Notes under the pieces: generated by a model
Seen by the model: only the letters and a program-made list of their open reading frames with translations
Databases searched by the model: none
What the model was told of the DNA's origin: nothing
Translations under genes and position numbers: made by a program
Part shown: positions 41,998 through 55,400 of the stretch, piece by piece
How positions within the stretch are numbered: position 1 is the first letter of the stretch
Layout of the letters: every line of letters begins with the position of its first letter
Assembly (NCBI GenBank): GCA_950295325.1
Contig: OX485809.1
Location: forward strand, 5,518,001 to 5,582,000
Direction: 5' to 3'
Length of the DNA: 64,000 nucleotides
From: Polytrichum commune
Lineage: Eukaryota; Streptophyta; Polytrichopsida; Polytrichales; Polytrichaceae

Positions 41998-44900
41998 TTC
42001 TTAGGTCCACACAACTTTATTCCCTGTAGTTCACGCATAGCTCGCTTACTACCACTAAAACCTTTGAAGTAGGAGAGGTCTGGTTTTTGCAGCACTACAA
42101 TTTTGCACTTACCGCCATAGCCACTTGTATTTATGATGTACAGTAGCACAAAAACTTATCACTCGAGACAGATAGCCTCGATTTCCTCACATTTGGAAAA
42201 CATCATCACCACAAGATTCGAGATTTGGCCGACCTTCCAATTTTCTAATGGATTGATTCCACAGCCAACTGAGGCGAACTATCATCGAAATCTTGTGAAC
42301 CCAAGTTGAAAGTGAAGGTTTTTGACAGCTTAACCTCTACCTGGAGGGACACCGAGGAAGTATGTAACTGCGCATGCAGTCATCTATCCTCCTGCACAAA
42401 TTGCAAGTTTTTTGGAGATGGTACTCAGTGACGCAATTCAACATGTTGCTACTTGATGGGATCAATTTAAGAGTTTGTGTAATTGCTTCACTGTCTCTGT
42501 GGAATTTGTTGTCATTCTTAATCTGATTCAATGTCCGGGGAGATTTTTGGGCATAATCCTAGTGTTTACAAGACCAACCGGTTACATGTTCTGATCTTTC
42601 GGTTCTCCTTTATTAGATAGAGGAACATTCTGCAAATTACTCTAAATGGGTTGATAGTATTCTGAAGTCTTGGATATGAGCCGGGTGTCTCTAACCTGTT
42701 TATCTGTCACTAGCAGTCGGTTCTCCACGTTCGTTGATCTGATAGTGAATCTATTGAATTAGAGGAAGATTATGACTGGATAAATTGGTCTGATCTGTCT
42801 TCATTGGAGATTAGGAATTGATGGAATTTCTCGGTGCAATCTGGCGAACAATGTGTTGGCTTTCGTCATGGGATCTGTGCTTCGTGTTCATTGCTTAAAT
42901 TTCAAGCACAGTTCTGAGAATTTTTGCAAATTGTTTTTGGGGAATGAGCTTAAAACCAGGTCTTCAGGGCTGGCATTTGATGAGCCCCTTCACTTTCAGG
43001 GCTTTAAATTTATTAGAAGAGTATGCTTCGGAAAACAAAGGCTGTGAGCACAATTTTAACCTGAGTCACCTGTGTCAATTTTGAGCACAGTTCTGAGAAT
43101 TTTTGCCAATTCTTTTGGTGAATGAGCTAAAACCCAGAATACACGAGATGCATTTCCTTCTCCATGCCTGCTTTTTGGGTTAAAACTTTGTGGCTTTTGT
43201 GAGTGTCTGCACAAAAGACACCCGTTAAGAGGGAGCTAGCAGAGGCGATGGACCACATGCGTATATACTAATAAGGTCCCAAGTGTAACTCCTGTGTACA
43301 CATATCATGCTAGTGCTCCTCCATCTCGAAGTTTGTGCTCGAGCCTCTGAATCTCTGAAATCTACCAACATACAGGCATACATGTACGGTCTATAAACAG
43401 AGAGTTCCTGAAATGTACCGGAGAGTGAAGTTACATGTCCCCAAAGAGTGTTGATGCCTCACTACATAGCTGTTGGTGTTGAGCTCTTTAAGTAAAATAG
43501 ACGAAAAAGGCATCTAGTACGAGGGTTGCAAATTGTCTCTGGGTCAAAAATGGCATCGAGATTCATAAGCAATCACTCATCTGAAGTGGACTGCACTTCC
43601 AACTACTCTCTCACACTACTCTATCCCACAAAGTCATTTTCATTCAAAACCTAGAGTTTACATCCATGAGCAAATTGGTTATGTCCCATAATGGGCAAGG
43701 GTCAATGAATGTCTCGTTGCTGTTGTGGTTTATCATATGCTCTCTCGTCCATTTTGTAGTTTGTAGCGTTGACTATCTAGAATCTCGTTGATGTGTCTTA
43801 TCCTAATTGGACATGAGCACGTCAATTATAGACTTAACACATTATCTTCACAACCTGATCACTACTCTATCTGATATTGTGCATGTGTCACGTTGCTATG
43901 GACTATAGCATGAGGAGATCTTTCTACATCCTATAGCAAGGCTCCTGACATATAATTTATATACTATAGTGTATAGTAGATATTGGCGATGAAACACACA
44001 TGCGAGGCATTGTACTCGGCAAAAGGGGAAAGGGAAGGCCAACCACCTGGAAACTAAGGCAGGTGAGGCTAATGTGGGCACCTCTAGCTCTGTGAAATCA
44101 TCCATCCAATGGATTCGAGCATTAGTAGCTTGAGCATGTTAGCAATTGCGAATCACGACCAAAGAATTTGAAATTGCTAAACTCGGAGTTGAGGAAGGTG
44201 TTGATCTAGGCTTCGGAATTAGAGATTCTCCACTTCCCATTGTGGCGTTATAGGGGGAACCTTTGTTTCATACAATGTTGTGCGAGGGGACAACATCATT
44301 AGCAGATTCTACATGGTTCATTTGCCAATGAAAACCAAGTTTAATGCCAATATTGGTTGTGTCATGTCTCTAAAGTGATCACATGTAAGATAAGATGTTG
44401 TTGAATTGTTTTTTCATTATAGAATACCCATAATACAAGTTGGTCGGCACCTCACAACCACATCCAACCTCCTCATTTGCCCTCCTCGGGCACAAAAATC
44501 AAGCGTGTCATAACTCAGTAGATAGCACTCCTCATTATGGAGGGTAGTGGGTGTAGTTTGACTTATGTGAAGGTGATTAACAAAAATATCATCAAGCGGC
44601 AACTCAACACCGTATATTACTCACCCACCCAATTAAAGTGATTGTACCACTGATTAGGAACCCAAAATAGGTGTATGATTGAGAAAGCTAACTAAATCAG
44701 CCTCATCAACCTCAGGAGTTATTAGCATCTATGGATGTATTTGAGCATCATTGTCCTGAGGTAAACTGAATAGTGTTTCACTTTCCCTAGTTGAGAATAT
44801 GGAAATTAAAATAATATTGGAACCACCCAGTAAGCAACGTGTACTCTTTTGGAATATTAGAATAATATTTTCATGTGCTTGGAAGTGACCTTGTTATTGA

Positions 44901-46427
44901 AGAGACACATCCATTTCAACTTCTAGTAGTAGTACATCACTTTATGGAACTGCACCATTCATTTTCAATTGGTGTATTGTTTACTATCTGGAGTTATACA
45001 CTGCTCCCGCTAATTATAAAGATAACACATCCTTTTTATCCTTGGAATATAGACTTATAGTACTATATGTAGTTTAACTGCAAATAACAATCCACACTAA
45101 TTGAAATAAAAGGCATAACGCTAGTGCTCCAGAGACAGAGACAAGCTCTATGATGCACCAGCAATTTTATTGCTTCTCAAAAACCAAAGTCTATCTGAAC
45201 TCCATCACCTCAACATGCTTCTAACACAAGCTGCTAAAAACTAACATGTAAGTAAAACTAGACGAAGTCACAAGTCCAGAATTACACCATGTTGAATTCT
45301 ATTGTTTTCACTATCCAACATATATTATATAGATTTCACGTGTTTGGTTTTTTCATCATATTTTAATAGCATAATATTCAAGTAATCACTAAGTATTCAC
45401 ATATCTCTCGTAAACTGTTAGGTATATGAGAAGTGTATCAACGGATCCGCCCATAGAAACCAACCAACCCAAAAAGTCCAACTTTTGGAAATATGTCAAG
45501 ATTTACTTAGGCCCATGCCACACGAGAGCTAGAGAAAGTTTCACAACTTCCTCCAACATGGCACTTTGCTTTTGAAAAGTCTCCTTTTCCTTGTTTTCCT
45601 CCTTATACTGTGGAATTCCAAGCACTAGTGCCCGGTAGTATTGAACTACATTTATTGTGCCATGTCACTCTACTTTATTGCCAAGTAGATCCCGAAGCAA
45701 TATCCAAAGCAAAATCCAAAGCTAAAAAGTCATTGTTGCCACCCCCCATACTTCCTCTCATGTGGCAACCACTTGCTCATTTGAACCAATGCTATTCATC
45801 CAACTCACTGCCGTTCATGCAAGTTTCCTCCTGTGTGGTTCCCACCTTAGATACGAATTTAAACCTAAATATGAGTACATGGTTCCCCCTAGTCATTGAG
45901 CGAAACCAAAATTCCCCTCCTCCATGAACCATATCCATTATAGTGGACTAAGCCTAAGTAAAGTAAACAACATAATCAAATCGTTACCTAATAAACCATA
46001 ATTTATATGAGCATAGAACCCACCTTCCGAAAGGTAGGCAGTAACTCACTCAAATGGGCTCACCATCATATAAAGCCCTCACTACAAGAAAATGAAGCAC
46101 TCATGGGTGGCCCTTCCTTTTCAATTTACATGGACTTCTAGGGTCTCGATTTAGGAGACCTACTTAATTTTTTGTTTTTGTGTTTTTTTTTTTAAAACAC
46201 ATGAGGTGCGTGGTCACTTGGCTAGTTTTTTTTTGGTCAAGTAGAGACAAGATTTCACGATTGAGAATCAAACCGCCAACCACTTCATTTGGTTTTCGGC
46301 ACCTCTCCACTATCATCCAATAGTTTAGGGTCATCTCAAAACAACTTATTTAGAGTTCTCAAGTTCAAATTCTAGAATGCCTCTCACTTGAGTTATTCCA
46401 AACACACACACATGGGCATCAGTTCTA
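41998..46427. other. Intergenic downstream of HMA gene B, no gene seen
   Basis: It holds the dispersed repeat at 42532-42745 (partner at 24556) and a short repeated segment at 42904-42960 and 43083-43137 (CACAGTTCTGAGAATTTTTG). I see no supportable gene; open frames up to 105 codons (45610-45927) have no recognisable domain. Confidence 0.4.
42532..42745. repeat. Dispersed repeat shared with 24556-24785
   Basis: This is the partner of 24556-24785, with the same opening TGTCCGGGGAGATTTTTGGG followed by diverged sequence and small gaps. Confidence 0.7.
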
Positions 46428-46790
46428 CATAAGGTAAGCGGGCTCAATTTGGTTTCTTCTCTTAAGCAGACACCTATATTTAAATAGTGTGGGGTTATGT
46501 GTGGATCTAAGAACGAACATCGAAAAGACATGTATTTTCAAAGAAATTGAACTACCATGCTCAACATCTCTCAATCGTTCTAAATTCAATAGTCAACTTA
46601 ATTTGAGAGGGGGATGCTATAATAATTATCTTATAATAGAAAGAGAAGCTTCACTTTGACAATAAATACGTTATTCATGTGAGCTCAATAAATTGAGAGA
46701 GATATTTCTATGGACACGATTTAACTTTGCTAATTATTTTGCACTAATTGCATGTTTCATATCCTACGAAAAGTGGGTGGAGAGCTAAAT
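46428..46790 (-). repeat. M1 inverted-repeat element copy
   Basis: A diverged reverse copy with ACACCTATATTTAAATAGTG, AATAGTCAACTTAATTTGAG, CTTCACTTTGACAATAA and TTTCATATCCTACGAAAAG segments matching the family in order. Confidence 0.6.
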
Positions 46791-47386
46791 GAGAGTTGAA
46801 AGTGTCTAAAAGTATCAAACAATTGACATGTGTTGTATTTTAAAGAGAATGTACATATGGCACAAACTAATCATATAAATGTGAGCATCATGGATAATAA
46901 CCATGATCAGTATTATACAAACGGGCTCACGTTCATGTTGATGCTAGAACACCAACATTATTTCTTCTTCTTTTCCTTTTCCTTTCTATTGTGGTGAGCA
47001 CAACTTCCAAGTTGAGTCCATAATTGTACGAAAGACCAACTTAGGATTCCACGTTGTTTCCAATTTTTGAAAAGTCAAGAATAATTGCATTTATCATTGG
47101 AGTGCAATCACGATCTTTAACATGTAGAATTTTCAAATATTGTTCATAGAGAATATTGACAGCTGGTCACTTGTTCTATTATTATTCATTAGTTCAACTA
47201 ACAACCAGAAACAAGCTCCGGACCTTCAACCAGATTTTCATAAACATTTAAAGGATGATAAAGTATTTTGGAGAGTTGGATTGTTGAGTTGAATTCAATT
47301 GGAATCCATTCCGAATTTATAAGCACGTCAAGCATCATGTGCTTACATTTTAGTATACAAGAGGAAGATATTCTTGAGCATACTAA

Positions 47387-47901
47387 GGGGCGGTTTACAC
47401 TATGGACCATGAAGTCGTCCCACGTAAGAGGCCTATTTTGCGTGGGACGACTTCATGGGACGACTTCCATGGTCCGAGTTACTAAAATATTAGTTTTCAT
47501 GGTTCATGGGCCCTTCACTAGGTGTAAACCGAATGTGGACCAAGAGGAATGACCACACACCAAAAAGTGAAGGTGCTGATTTTTTTAATACATGCCCAAA
47601 AAAAATCGGGAAAAAAAATATTAATTTTTTTTTTTCAGCCAATGGCTGATTTTCAGCCTTACGGCTCCCTTGATTTCCGTTGAGTCGAGCATTTTGCCTC
47701 GCCTCAACGGAAAACCCGTTGGACCATGGCACATTATCCAAATGGCAAATTTTAGTAGTTTTTGGGGACCTCAAAGTTAGTGGTCATTCTCCTTTTTTCA
47801 AGGTAGTGTAAAGCCAAATGGGACCAAGAGCACTTTACTCTCCAATCACAGATTTTAGAATTTCATGGTCATGGCTCTTGGTCCATAGTGTAAACCGCCC
47901 C
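47387..47901. mobile_element. M2 Harbinger-like miniature inverted-repeat element, second copy
   Basis: 515 bp with the same terminal inverted repeats as the copy at 38216, flanked by TAA on both sides (47384-47386 and 47902-47904). The right two thirds match the first copy closely. The left third differs and contains an extra inverted unit (GTCGTCCCACG / CGTGGGACGAC). Confidence 0.85.
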
Positions 47902-48048
47902 TAAGTGTCAAGTGTCATTTGTGTACACTTTTAATCAACTTGTACACCATTGTGTAAGAACATTATTGAGCATACCCATGCCATGTAAGCGCACTCGAGC
48001 GCCAAGTGTCATGAGGTGACACTAATGGTGAAGTTGTTGATCATTATT

Positions 48049-48411
48049 AGGGGTTGTCACACCTCTTTCTTCGCATTCTCGGAGAATGGAGAATGGGGAC
48101 GTGGCACGCTCTCCTTGAATGTCAGAGGGCCCATTCTCGGAGAATGGAGAATGGAGAATGAAGAAAACTTCTTGTGCGAAGGTTTTACATATTTTCACCT
48201 GGGGTCGCTTCTTTTTGAAGTGTGTGAATAGAGCACAAATTCTTACCACATGCAGGCGACAATGGTAATTCCCATTCTCCATTCTCCATTCTCCACGGGC
48301 CACAAAGAGGTATCGCACCTTTCTCCATGGAGAAGCTATCCTATTGGCTCCTCTTTTTCCTCATTCTCCATTCTCCATTCTCCCATTCTCCGAGGAGGTG
48401 TGACAACCCCT
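48049..48411. mobile_element. M3 miniature inverted-repeat element
   Basis: Terminal inverted repeats of about 17 bases (AGGGGTTGTCACACCTC at the left, its complement at the right), plus internal clusters of GGAGAATGG and CCATTCTCC near both ends that extend the pairing. The flanks share ATT or TA, so the superfamily is uncertain. No coding capacity. Confidence 0.75.
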
Positions 48412-48599
48412 ATTGTAACCTAGCATATGCCTCAAAATTGGATAAATATTACACATGTTAAACTTATTACCATAATTGGTGTAGCGCATATAAAAGACTT
48501 TCATGCTCAACTTGAAACGAAGCATAAAGCACATGCATTTCAATGTGAACCCTGTTGAAGCCTTTCATTCTTGTCAACAAGTAAACATGGCAATACGTA

Positions 48600-48745
48600 A
48601 ATATGTTCTTCATTATCAAAGTGATGATTGCCAAGTTCATTAATTGGTCTCATAGGTACCCCTAATTTATGTTCACTATTGAACCTAGAATGGTGACCAT
48701 ATTTTGAGCACGCGGCTGGTTCTCTTCTAAACACATGTCTTTTGC
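48600..48745 (+). repeat. M1 fragment
   Basis: Part of the M1 core only: CATTATCAAAGTGATGATT, TTGAACCTAGAATGGTGACC and TCTAAACACATGTCTTT. Confidence 0.55.
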
Positions 48746-49488
48746 TCAACAACTATCAAAAAGATGAAAGATCCTCAATCCATCTTCATGTTTTCCAACT
48801 TCTACCAATTAGATATCCATAACAAAAACTTGTGTTGCATTAACAAATCTACAAAACACAAGCAAAAGTTGGATCTCCCATGATTTACTTAGGATTATCA
48901 AGAGTGCATGCTTGTTGATTGCTTACAAATATCCTCAAATTGTGTTCCATTATTAGAGTGGAGTAACAAACTCCACACTTAGAATCTGCAGGCATAGTTT
49001 AATCTCTGTTAAACATGTGTCTCTATGGTGTTTGTTCTTTGATCCTCACCTAACCACACTGTATGCTGCACTATGTCCACTCTGATATGTCTGCTCTTAA
49101 TTTAGACTAAGAAGATAATTCAATAGAGTCTCAGAGACTACACTCTCCCCCCATGTCAATATTTTACAGATATAAAAAGCAAGCAACCAACCAACCATTC
49201 AATGGTTCTAAATTCTGGCAACTGGTCAACCCAATCATTCGATCAACCCATTTCTATCAATATATTTATGTGGTTACCAAGAGAAACCTGTGGGGGGCGC
49301 TTATAAATTGCGTCCACCATACGAACTTCATAATCCCCTCAATATACAAAAGGTAGCTGCAAAATGCAAGCCAACACGTGTATGGCTAACCTTATGATCC
49401 TACGCAATGGTTGTCTACTCCAGTCTTCTAAGTGTTTTTAAGTATGTGCAGGAAAGTGCAAAAGAATATTGTGTACAGCGGTACATGT

Positions 49489-52400
49489 CAGTCATGCGGT
49501 TGGAAAGGAAACTTGATAGGAGCCCAATGCAGCTTCATTTCCAGGCCTTGAAAACACAATCTGGAAGAACCAATATGCACATGTCACTTATTGTAGATAA
49601 AAGTTTCAGAGAAAATTAGCAGATTTTCAAAGGCACACTGCTTCTTCCCAGTGAAACAAATTGCAACCCAACAAACATGCAAGGTAGATGGGCCTTACAG
49701 GGCTACTCTTTCTGACTAGCCCACTTCCCCCACAAATAGTACAAGATGGTTAGCAAATCAAAATCAAGGCTGTAGCCCCTTTCCTTCAGCTTTTTAGCTC
49801 ATATGAATATATTCTTTGTTATCATAGTGAAGATTCTCATGATCCTGAAATGCTCATGTAGGCTCCCCCAATTATATTGACTATTGAGCCTACAATGGTT
49901 ATCATATTATGAGTATGCAGTCCAATCTCTTCTAAACAGATCTTTTTTTGGTATCCATCCTTGGAGCTACCCTAAACCAACCCACATACCACTCAAATGC
50001 AGGTATCCTGATAAGAAGAGTAACCAAATAAGGGTTGTCTACCTTAGAAGCTTACTCCAGTCCTCATCGCAAAGTTTTCAACTGCTACACACTGAGCTAA
50101 CACAAGCGGGCCTAATTCAATTACTTATCTTAATTTGAAACCTATATTTGAGTGGTTAGGTTTGGATCCAAGAACACTAAAAAGACGTTTAAAAAAGATT
50201 GCCCTCAGTGCTCCAAACTTGTTAAATAATATGTTAAGGTCAATAGTCAACATAATTGGAGGGGCCTGTGGGATTGTTTAGGAAGAAATAGAATCTTTGA
50301 TTTCATAATGAGTCTTCAATTTAAAATATTCATAATAGAATCTTCGGTTTTACATATTCTTGCCAAATATTTCTAATAGTAAGTATGGCTAGCACTATAG
50401 TTATGTGTCTGGGTTATCTCAAAGAAGAGAGTTTGAATGATTTTGAATCTATTGTCTGAACTCTACTTTCTACTTGCAGTACGCTATTCATGATATCCTT
50501 TATGATTTAGTTGTCATAAGATATTCATTAGAGCTCCACAAATTATGAGGAAAAAGGCTACAGCCTTGATTTTGATTTGCTATTCATCTCATATTAATCG
50601 CATATTTTATATCCTAGAAGTGGGCTAATCAGATAAAGTAACATTTGAGTACCTTACAAGTTATGATGGATTAAGGGCTTGAAGTACCTGGAGGACTCCT
50701 AGGGTGCAAGACTTGAAACCCGCAGCACAGTAGAAGAAATAGTAATCCCACATGCGGATGAACTTCTCGCTGAAACCAAGTTGCAATATTTTGCTGTAGA
50801 AACAAACAAGTACTTTCAGCTTATAAGCCTCACTTTCATCAATATTTCAAGGCTCTGAATAACTCCCAACAGACTGTAATATGCTTCTACAAACTTCCTC
50901 TGTTGGTGTACAAATACAAATACTGCTGGGTACTTTCTCCTACTTCCAGTCATGTTTACCCTTGGTAGGTATTCTCCAAAGTCTCTTCAACATACATAGT
51001 TAGGTCTACAAGTTGCAGAAAGACAATACCTTCGATTATTTTGAAACTGCTGTTGCCATCTGAGAAGAGTTTCACAATAGTGGACCCCAATGTTCTCCAT
51101 GTGTTCTACACTGCACCACAAACCAGAGATATGTAAAGGCTGTGAGATTCAAGAACAATTCCCCACAGGTCCCCCAGAGGTAGTGCCAAACATTCTGAAC
51201 CTTTTCCAAACCATATACCAAAATATTATTTCTGAAAAGTAGAGGTATCCTTAAAAGTCTCTCAGAAACTTGTGAAAAGTTCTTTTTCATATAGCCAAAC
51301 GCTTCCCTTTCATTTCATCAATATTGGATGTTTTAATACCACTTGAACACTCGACCACTACAAATTCACAAGTGGGGAGCAATTCCTTACCGAGACATAA
51401 GCTTAAAGAAAAATTAGGGTGAACTCTACTATGGTATTTCAAAAAGCAGTTTCGTTAGTGCATGGAGCTGTACCAAAAGGAAGAGCCAGAAGCCATAGCT
51501 GCAGTGAGGGTAGCAAAAGCTGGAAGGCAACCCCCTGGAAAGATATACTCTTTGATGAAGTCAGAGCTTTGTCGGTATGCGTCATATCTCTCCTCTGGGA
51601 TTGATATAACCTGCAAAACATTGCCCTCACAACATTACTCCAAATATACAGATTGGACCCAAAAAGTTTGTGAAACAACAAGGGCTTCTAACAGCACCCA
51701 TGTTGCACAAGATGTGTGGACCTCAATTGGAAACTTTTAGCTCTGCACTCCATTCTCATGGAATATGACACACAACCAGTGTCACATAATTAGCAAATCC
51801 AAATCATGCCCACAACCATTTTCCTCACAATTTTTTGAGCTCATCTGAATACCAAATTGAAGATTCTCGTGCTTATTAAATGGTCTTATAGGTCCCCCCC
51901 CAATTATGTTGGCTATTGAGCCTAGAATAGTTATCATATTCTGAGCACATGGTCCAATCTCTTTGAAACACGCACCTTTTTGGTGTCCGTTCTTAGATCC
52001 ATACCTAAACACACACTACTCAAATCTAAGGTAGACAACCCTTATTCAAGTACTATTCTTATTACGACACCTATATTTGACTGGTATGTGGTTTGGTGTG
52101 GCTCCAAGAAAGGACACCAAAAAGACATGTGTTTACGAGAGATTGGACTACATGCTCAAAATAAGATAACCATTCTAGGCTCAATACTCATCATAATTGG
52201 TAGGACCTACATGACCATTAAATGAGCACATGAATCTTCACTTTGATAATGAGTAAGACTTTCTTATGAGCTCTGAAAATCATGAGGGAAGTGGTTACAG
52301 CGTCGATTTGGATATGCCAACCATCTTGCACTAATCTCTTGTTTCATATCCTATGAGAAGTGGGCTAGTCGGAAAGTGTAATGATTTAAGACCTATCTAT

Positions 52401-55400
52401 CTTAGATGTGTACATTTTAGAGGTGTTGGATTAAGATTCGTCTACCTTATATTAGAATAATTACTGCACATGGAGGAAACTCCACTGTTCAGGTTAGAGA
52501 AGAATTGTGTTACTTTGCTCAGCCCTCAAATGAGGGTGATCAACTGTAACTAGCAGTCCAAAAGATTGTTAATTTCAGGCCCAAACATCTCTATAACCAA
52601 TATGTGGTACAGTCGATACTTTTAGGGCACATACAGTTTATGCTTTCATGTACTCATCGTGTAGAATTTTGATCTCGCTCATGAGAGTTATGTACCTGAA
52701 CAACTAGGAGGCCGTCCTTGGCAAGAAGTTTATCACAGCATGTGAACCACTCTCTGTAGTACTCGTGACCTACTGCTTCCAGCATCTCACTGCAAATCAA
52801 ATGCGTCTTTTAGGAGAAGAAAAAACAAGAGAGTTATTTTGCTTGAAATTACAAGTTTTAGCAGAAAAAAACTGGAAAAATTTGTTCCAAACTTTTGATT
52901 GATATAGAGTATCCCCAAAATAATGGTATAAATTAGCACCATACAACTGGAGACCTCCGCGACTTATCAATAGAAATACAATTGAAAACACTATGACATG
53001 GGATATGGTAACAAAAACATCTTCGAAGGGTGTCAATCAAAACACTCCCTTGTGGCCCCACAAAGGGTTTTTAGTACACATTGTTCCTAAGATGGCCTGA
53101 ACTTTGGATTGATGGGATTGTACCATGAAATGATACGGTTGTACTTATGATAACCTCGCACATTCCGATAATCCACTAGTTGGAATGTGATTTTATCCTG
53201 CGACAGAAAGTCAAAATCAACAAACCAAAACATCAGAACGTCCAACTTAATCAATCGGTTCACATTCTTTAATCTTTAAATTAAATCTGGGTTATGTCAA
53301 GATGATCCTATGCAAGTGACCAACATGTATAATCGATAGTGAAACGTTCCAGTTACCCTTAAGCTTGACCTGAGTTTTGGTAAGGAGTAGGTTGTTTTGC
53401 ATACAACACCTTCCATATTCTATAAATTTTTGGTGCACACTTGGGGGTAGCCTGGAGGATTGAATGAAAAACATTCTATACCGGTTCATTGAGGGTCAAA
53501 CTCACTTTGCCATGCCAAGTGGAGCTAAAATGAGTTTGGCCCTCAATGATCTGAAATAGGTTGCTCTGCATTCAAATTCAAGCACTACTGTACCTCTGAG
53601 CATACACCACAAGTGAAGACCCAAAAAAAAATTTAAAATTTAAAAGAAAAATCTGTATGTAAAACATCCAATGGGAAAACATAGGGACCAACTCCTAATG
53701 AAAGTCCCATTGACTTGGTAAAGATAACTCTATTGTTCACAAAACAACCTGGTAGAAAAAACATAGAATTCTATAAGAAATAACATACCTCTAAATGAGC
53801 CTCCTTGACACGAGCCTGGGCATAATGAAGTTGCTCCTCCGACAAAGTGATGCCAGTGTAGCAGCAACCAGTCCGCCGCACTAGTTGAATTGCAAGCGCT
53901 CCCCAGCCAGAGCCAATTTCAAGCACCTCGTGTGTACTTTCAACCCGTGCCTGATGAAACCCAAAAACTGCATTTTAGGGGAGCTGGAGCTTTCATTTTT
54001 ATTTACATGTTACGATTCAATGGTGACAACCAGTCAAATAACCTAAGGTCGGCAGGCCTTAAACAGGCACTTCTAGCTCTGTGGCTACTGGTAGGATATG
54101 ATCACGCAATTAGTGGGAGGTAATTAGCAAATCCAAATCACGCCCATAGGCATTTTCCTCATGATTTTTGGAGCTCTCATACATTGTCGAAGTGAAAATT
54201 CTCTTTCATCTTAAATAATCAGATGGGCTCCATCAACTATGTTGAATATTGAACCAAGAGCCATTAACAATTTTGAGTATATAGTCCAGTCTCTTTTGAC
54301 CACACATAATTTTGGTGTTTGTTCGTACATCCACACCTAACCATACACCACTCAAATATAGTTGTTGGATTGGAAAAAAGAAACCATGAAAGGCCCCCTT
54401 ACATCACATGATTAATATGCCTTCATCAGACTTGTTGTATTCCATCAGAAGACACTATCCTCTAAAAAGTGCCAAGAATATGATTTATATACACCATAAA
54501 CCTTTTGCAATTCAAAATTCCACCAAGTCTCACAAACCCATGAATATGATTTATACCTTGTCAATCATGTGATTGATTTTGCGCATCTGAGCATCGATCA
54601 ATGGCTCCTCTGGCCCCTGCAAAATTGAAGGAGACAGCAATTACTCTTCAGCCTGGATAGAATGGATTTTAGTCAATTGGTAACGCATGGTACAGAAAGA
54701 AAAAATCCATTGATTGGGAGATATATTCACCTTAAAAATAGCACAGGAGTAGGTCATGGTATCATCCAAAAATGAAGCGAACATGTCATTACTCTGATCC
54801 CCATCAACACAACCATATCAGATCAAAGCACATCAAGAAGCCTTATTACAGCATTTTAAGGATTCAAATGATTTGGGTTCAAATTTAGGCCAATGTTGTC
54901 ATCACAATCAATTTCAGATGACCTATCTTTCCTTCAGAAGATAGATAGTACTGTGAAAGAGACCAAACTGGCTAAATATAAGAATATACAATAACTTCTA
55001 AGATTTTAAGTCAAGGTTACCAGGTCATAGTGTTGCGAGATGTTTCTTCGTGTGTTGGTAAGAGAGTTGTCGTGCATGACATGGCGCAAGTAAGAAGTTG
55101 CAGACCCAAATGCTGATGTGAGCAGCACTGGATTCCACCAGGCCCTGTAATTTCAGATTAAAAAAACAAAATTAAAATTTTGCTATTTCGCTGTAACCTT
55201 CAAGTAGAGGCAGAAACATTTTGTTGGACAATTGGTGCACCAATGATGCAAGTTACAATAGGGTACAGGGATCTTAAATGGATACTTTGTCCAATTAGCC
55301 AAATTATCCTATGACATGAAACACACAATAAGTGCGAGATGATTAGCAAATCTGAATTGAGGCCATGGTTATTCTTGGAGCTCATACAAATATCTTACTC

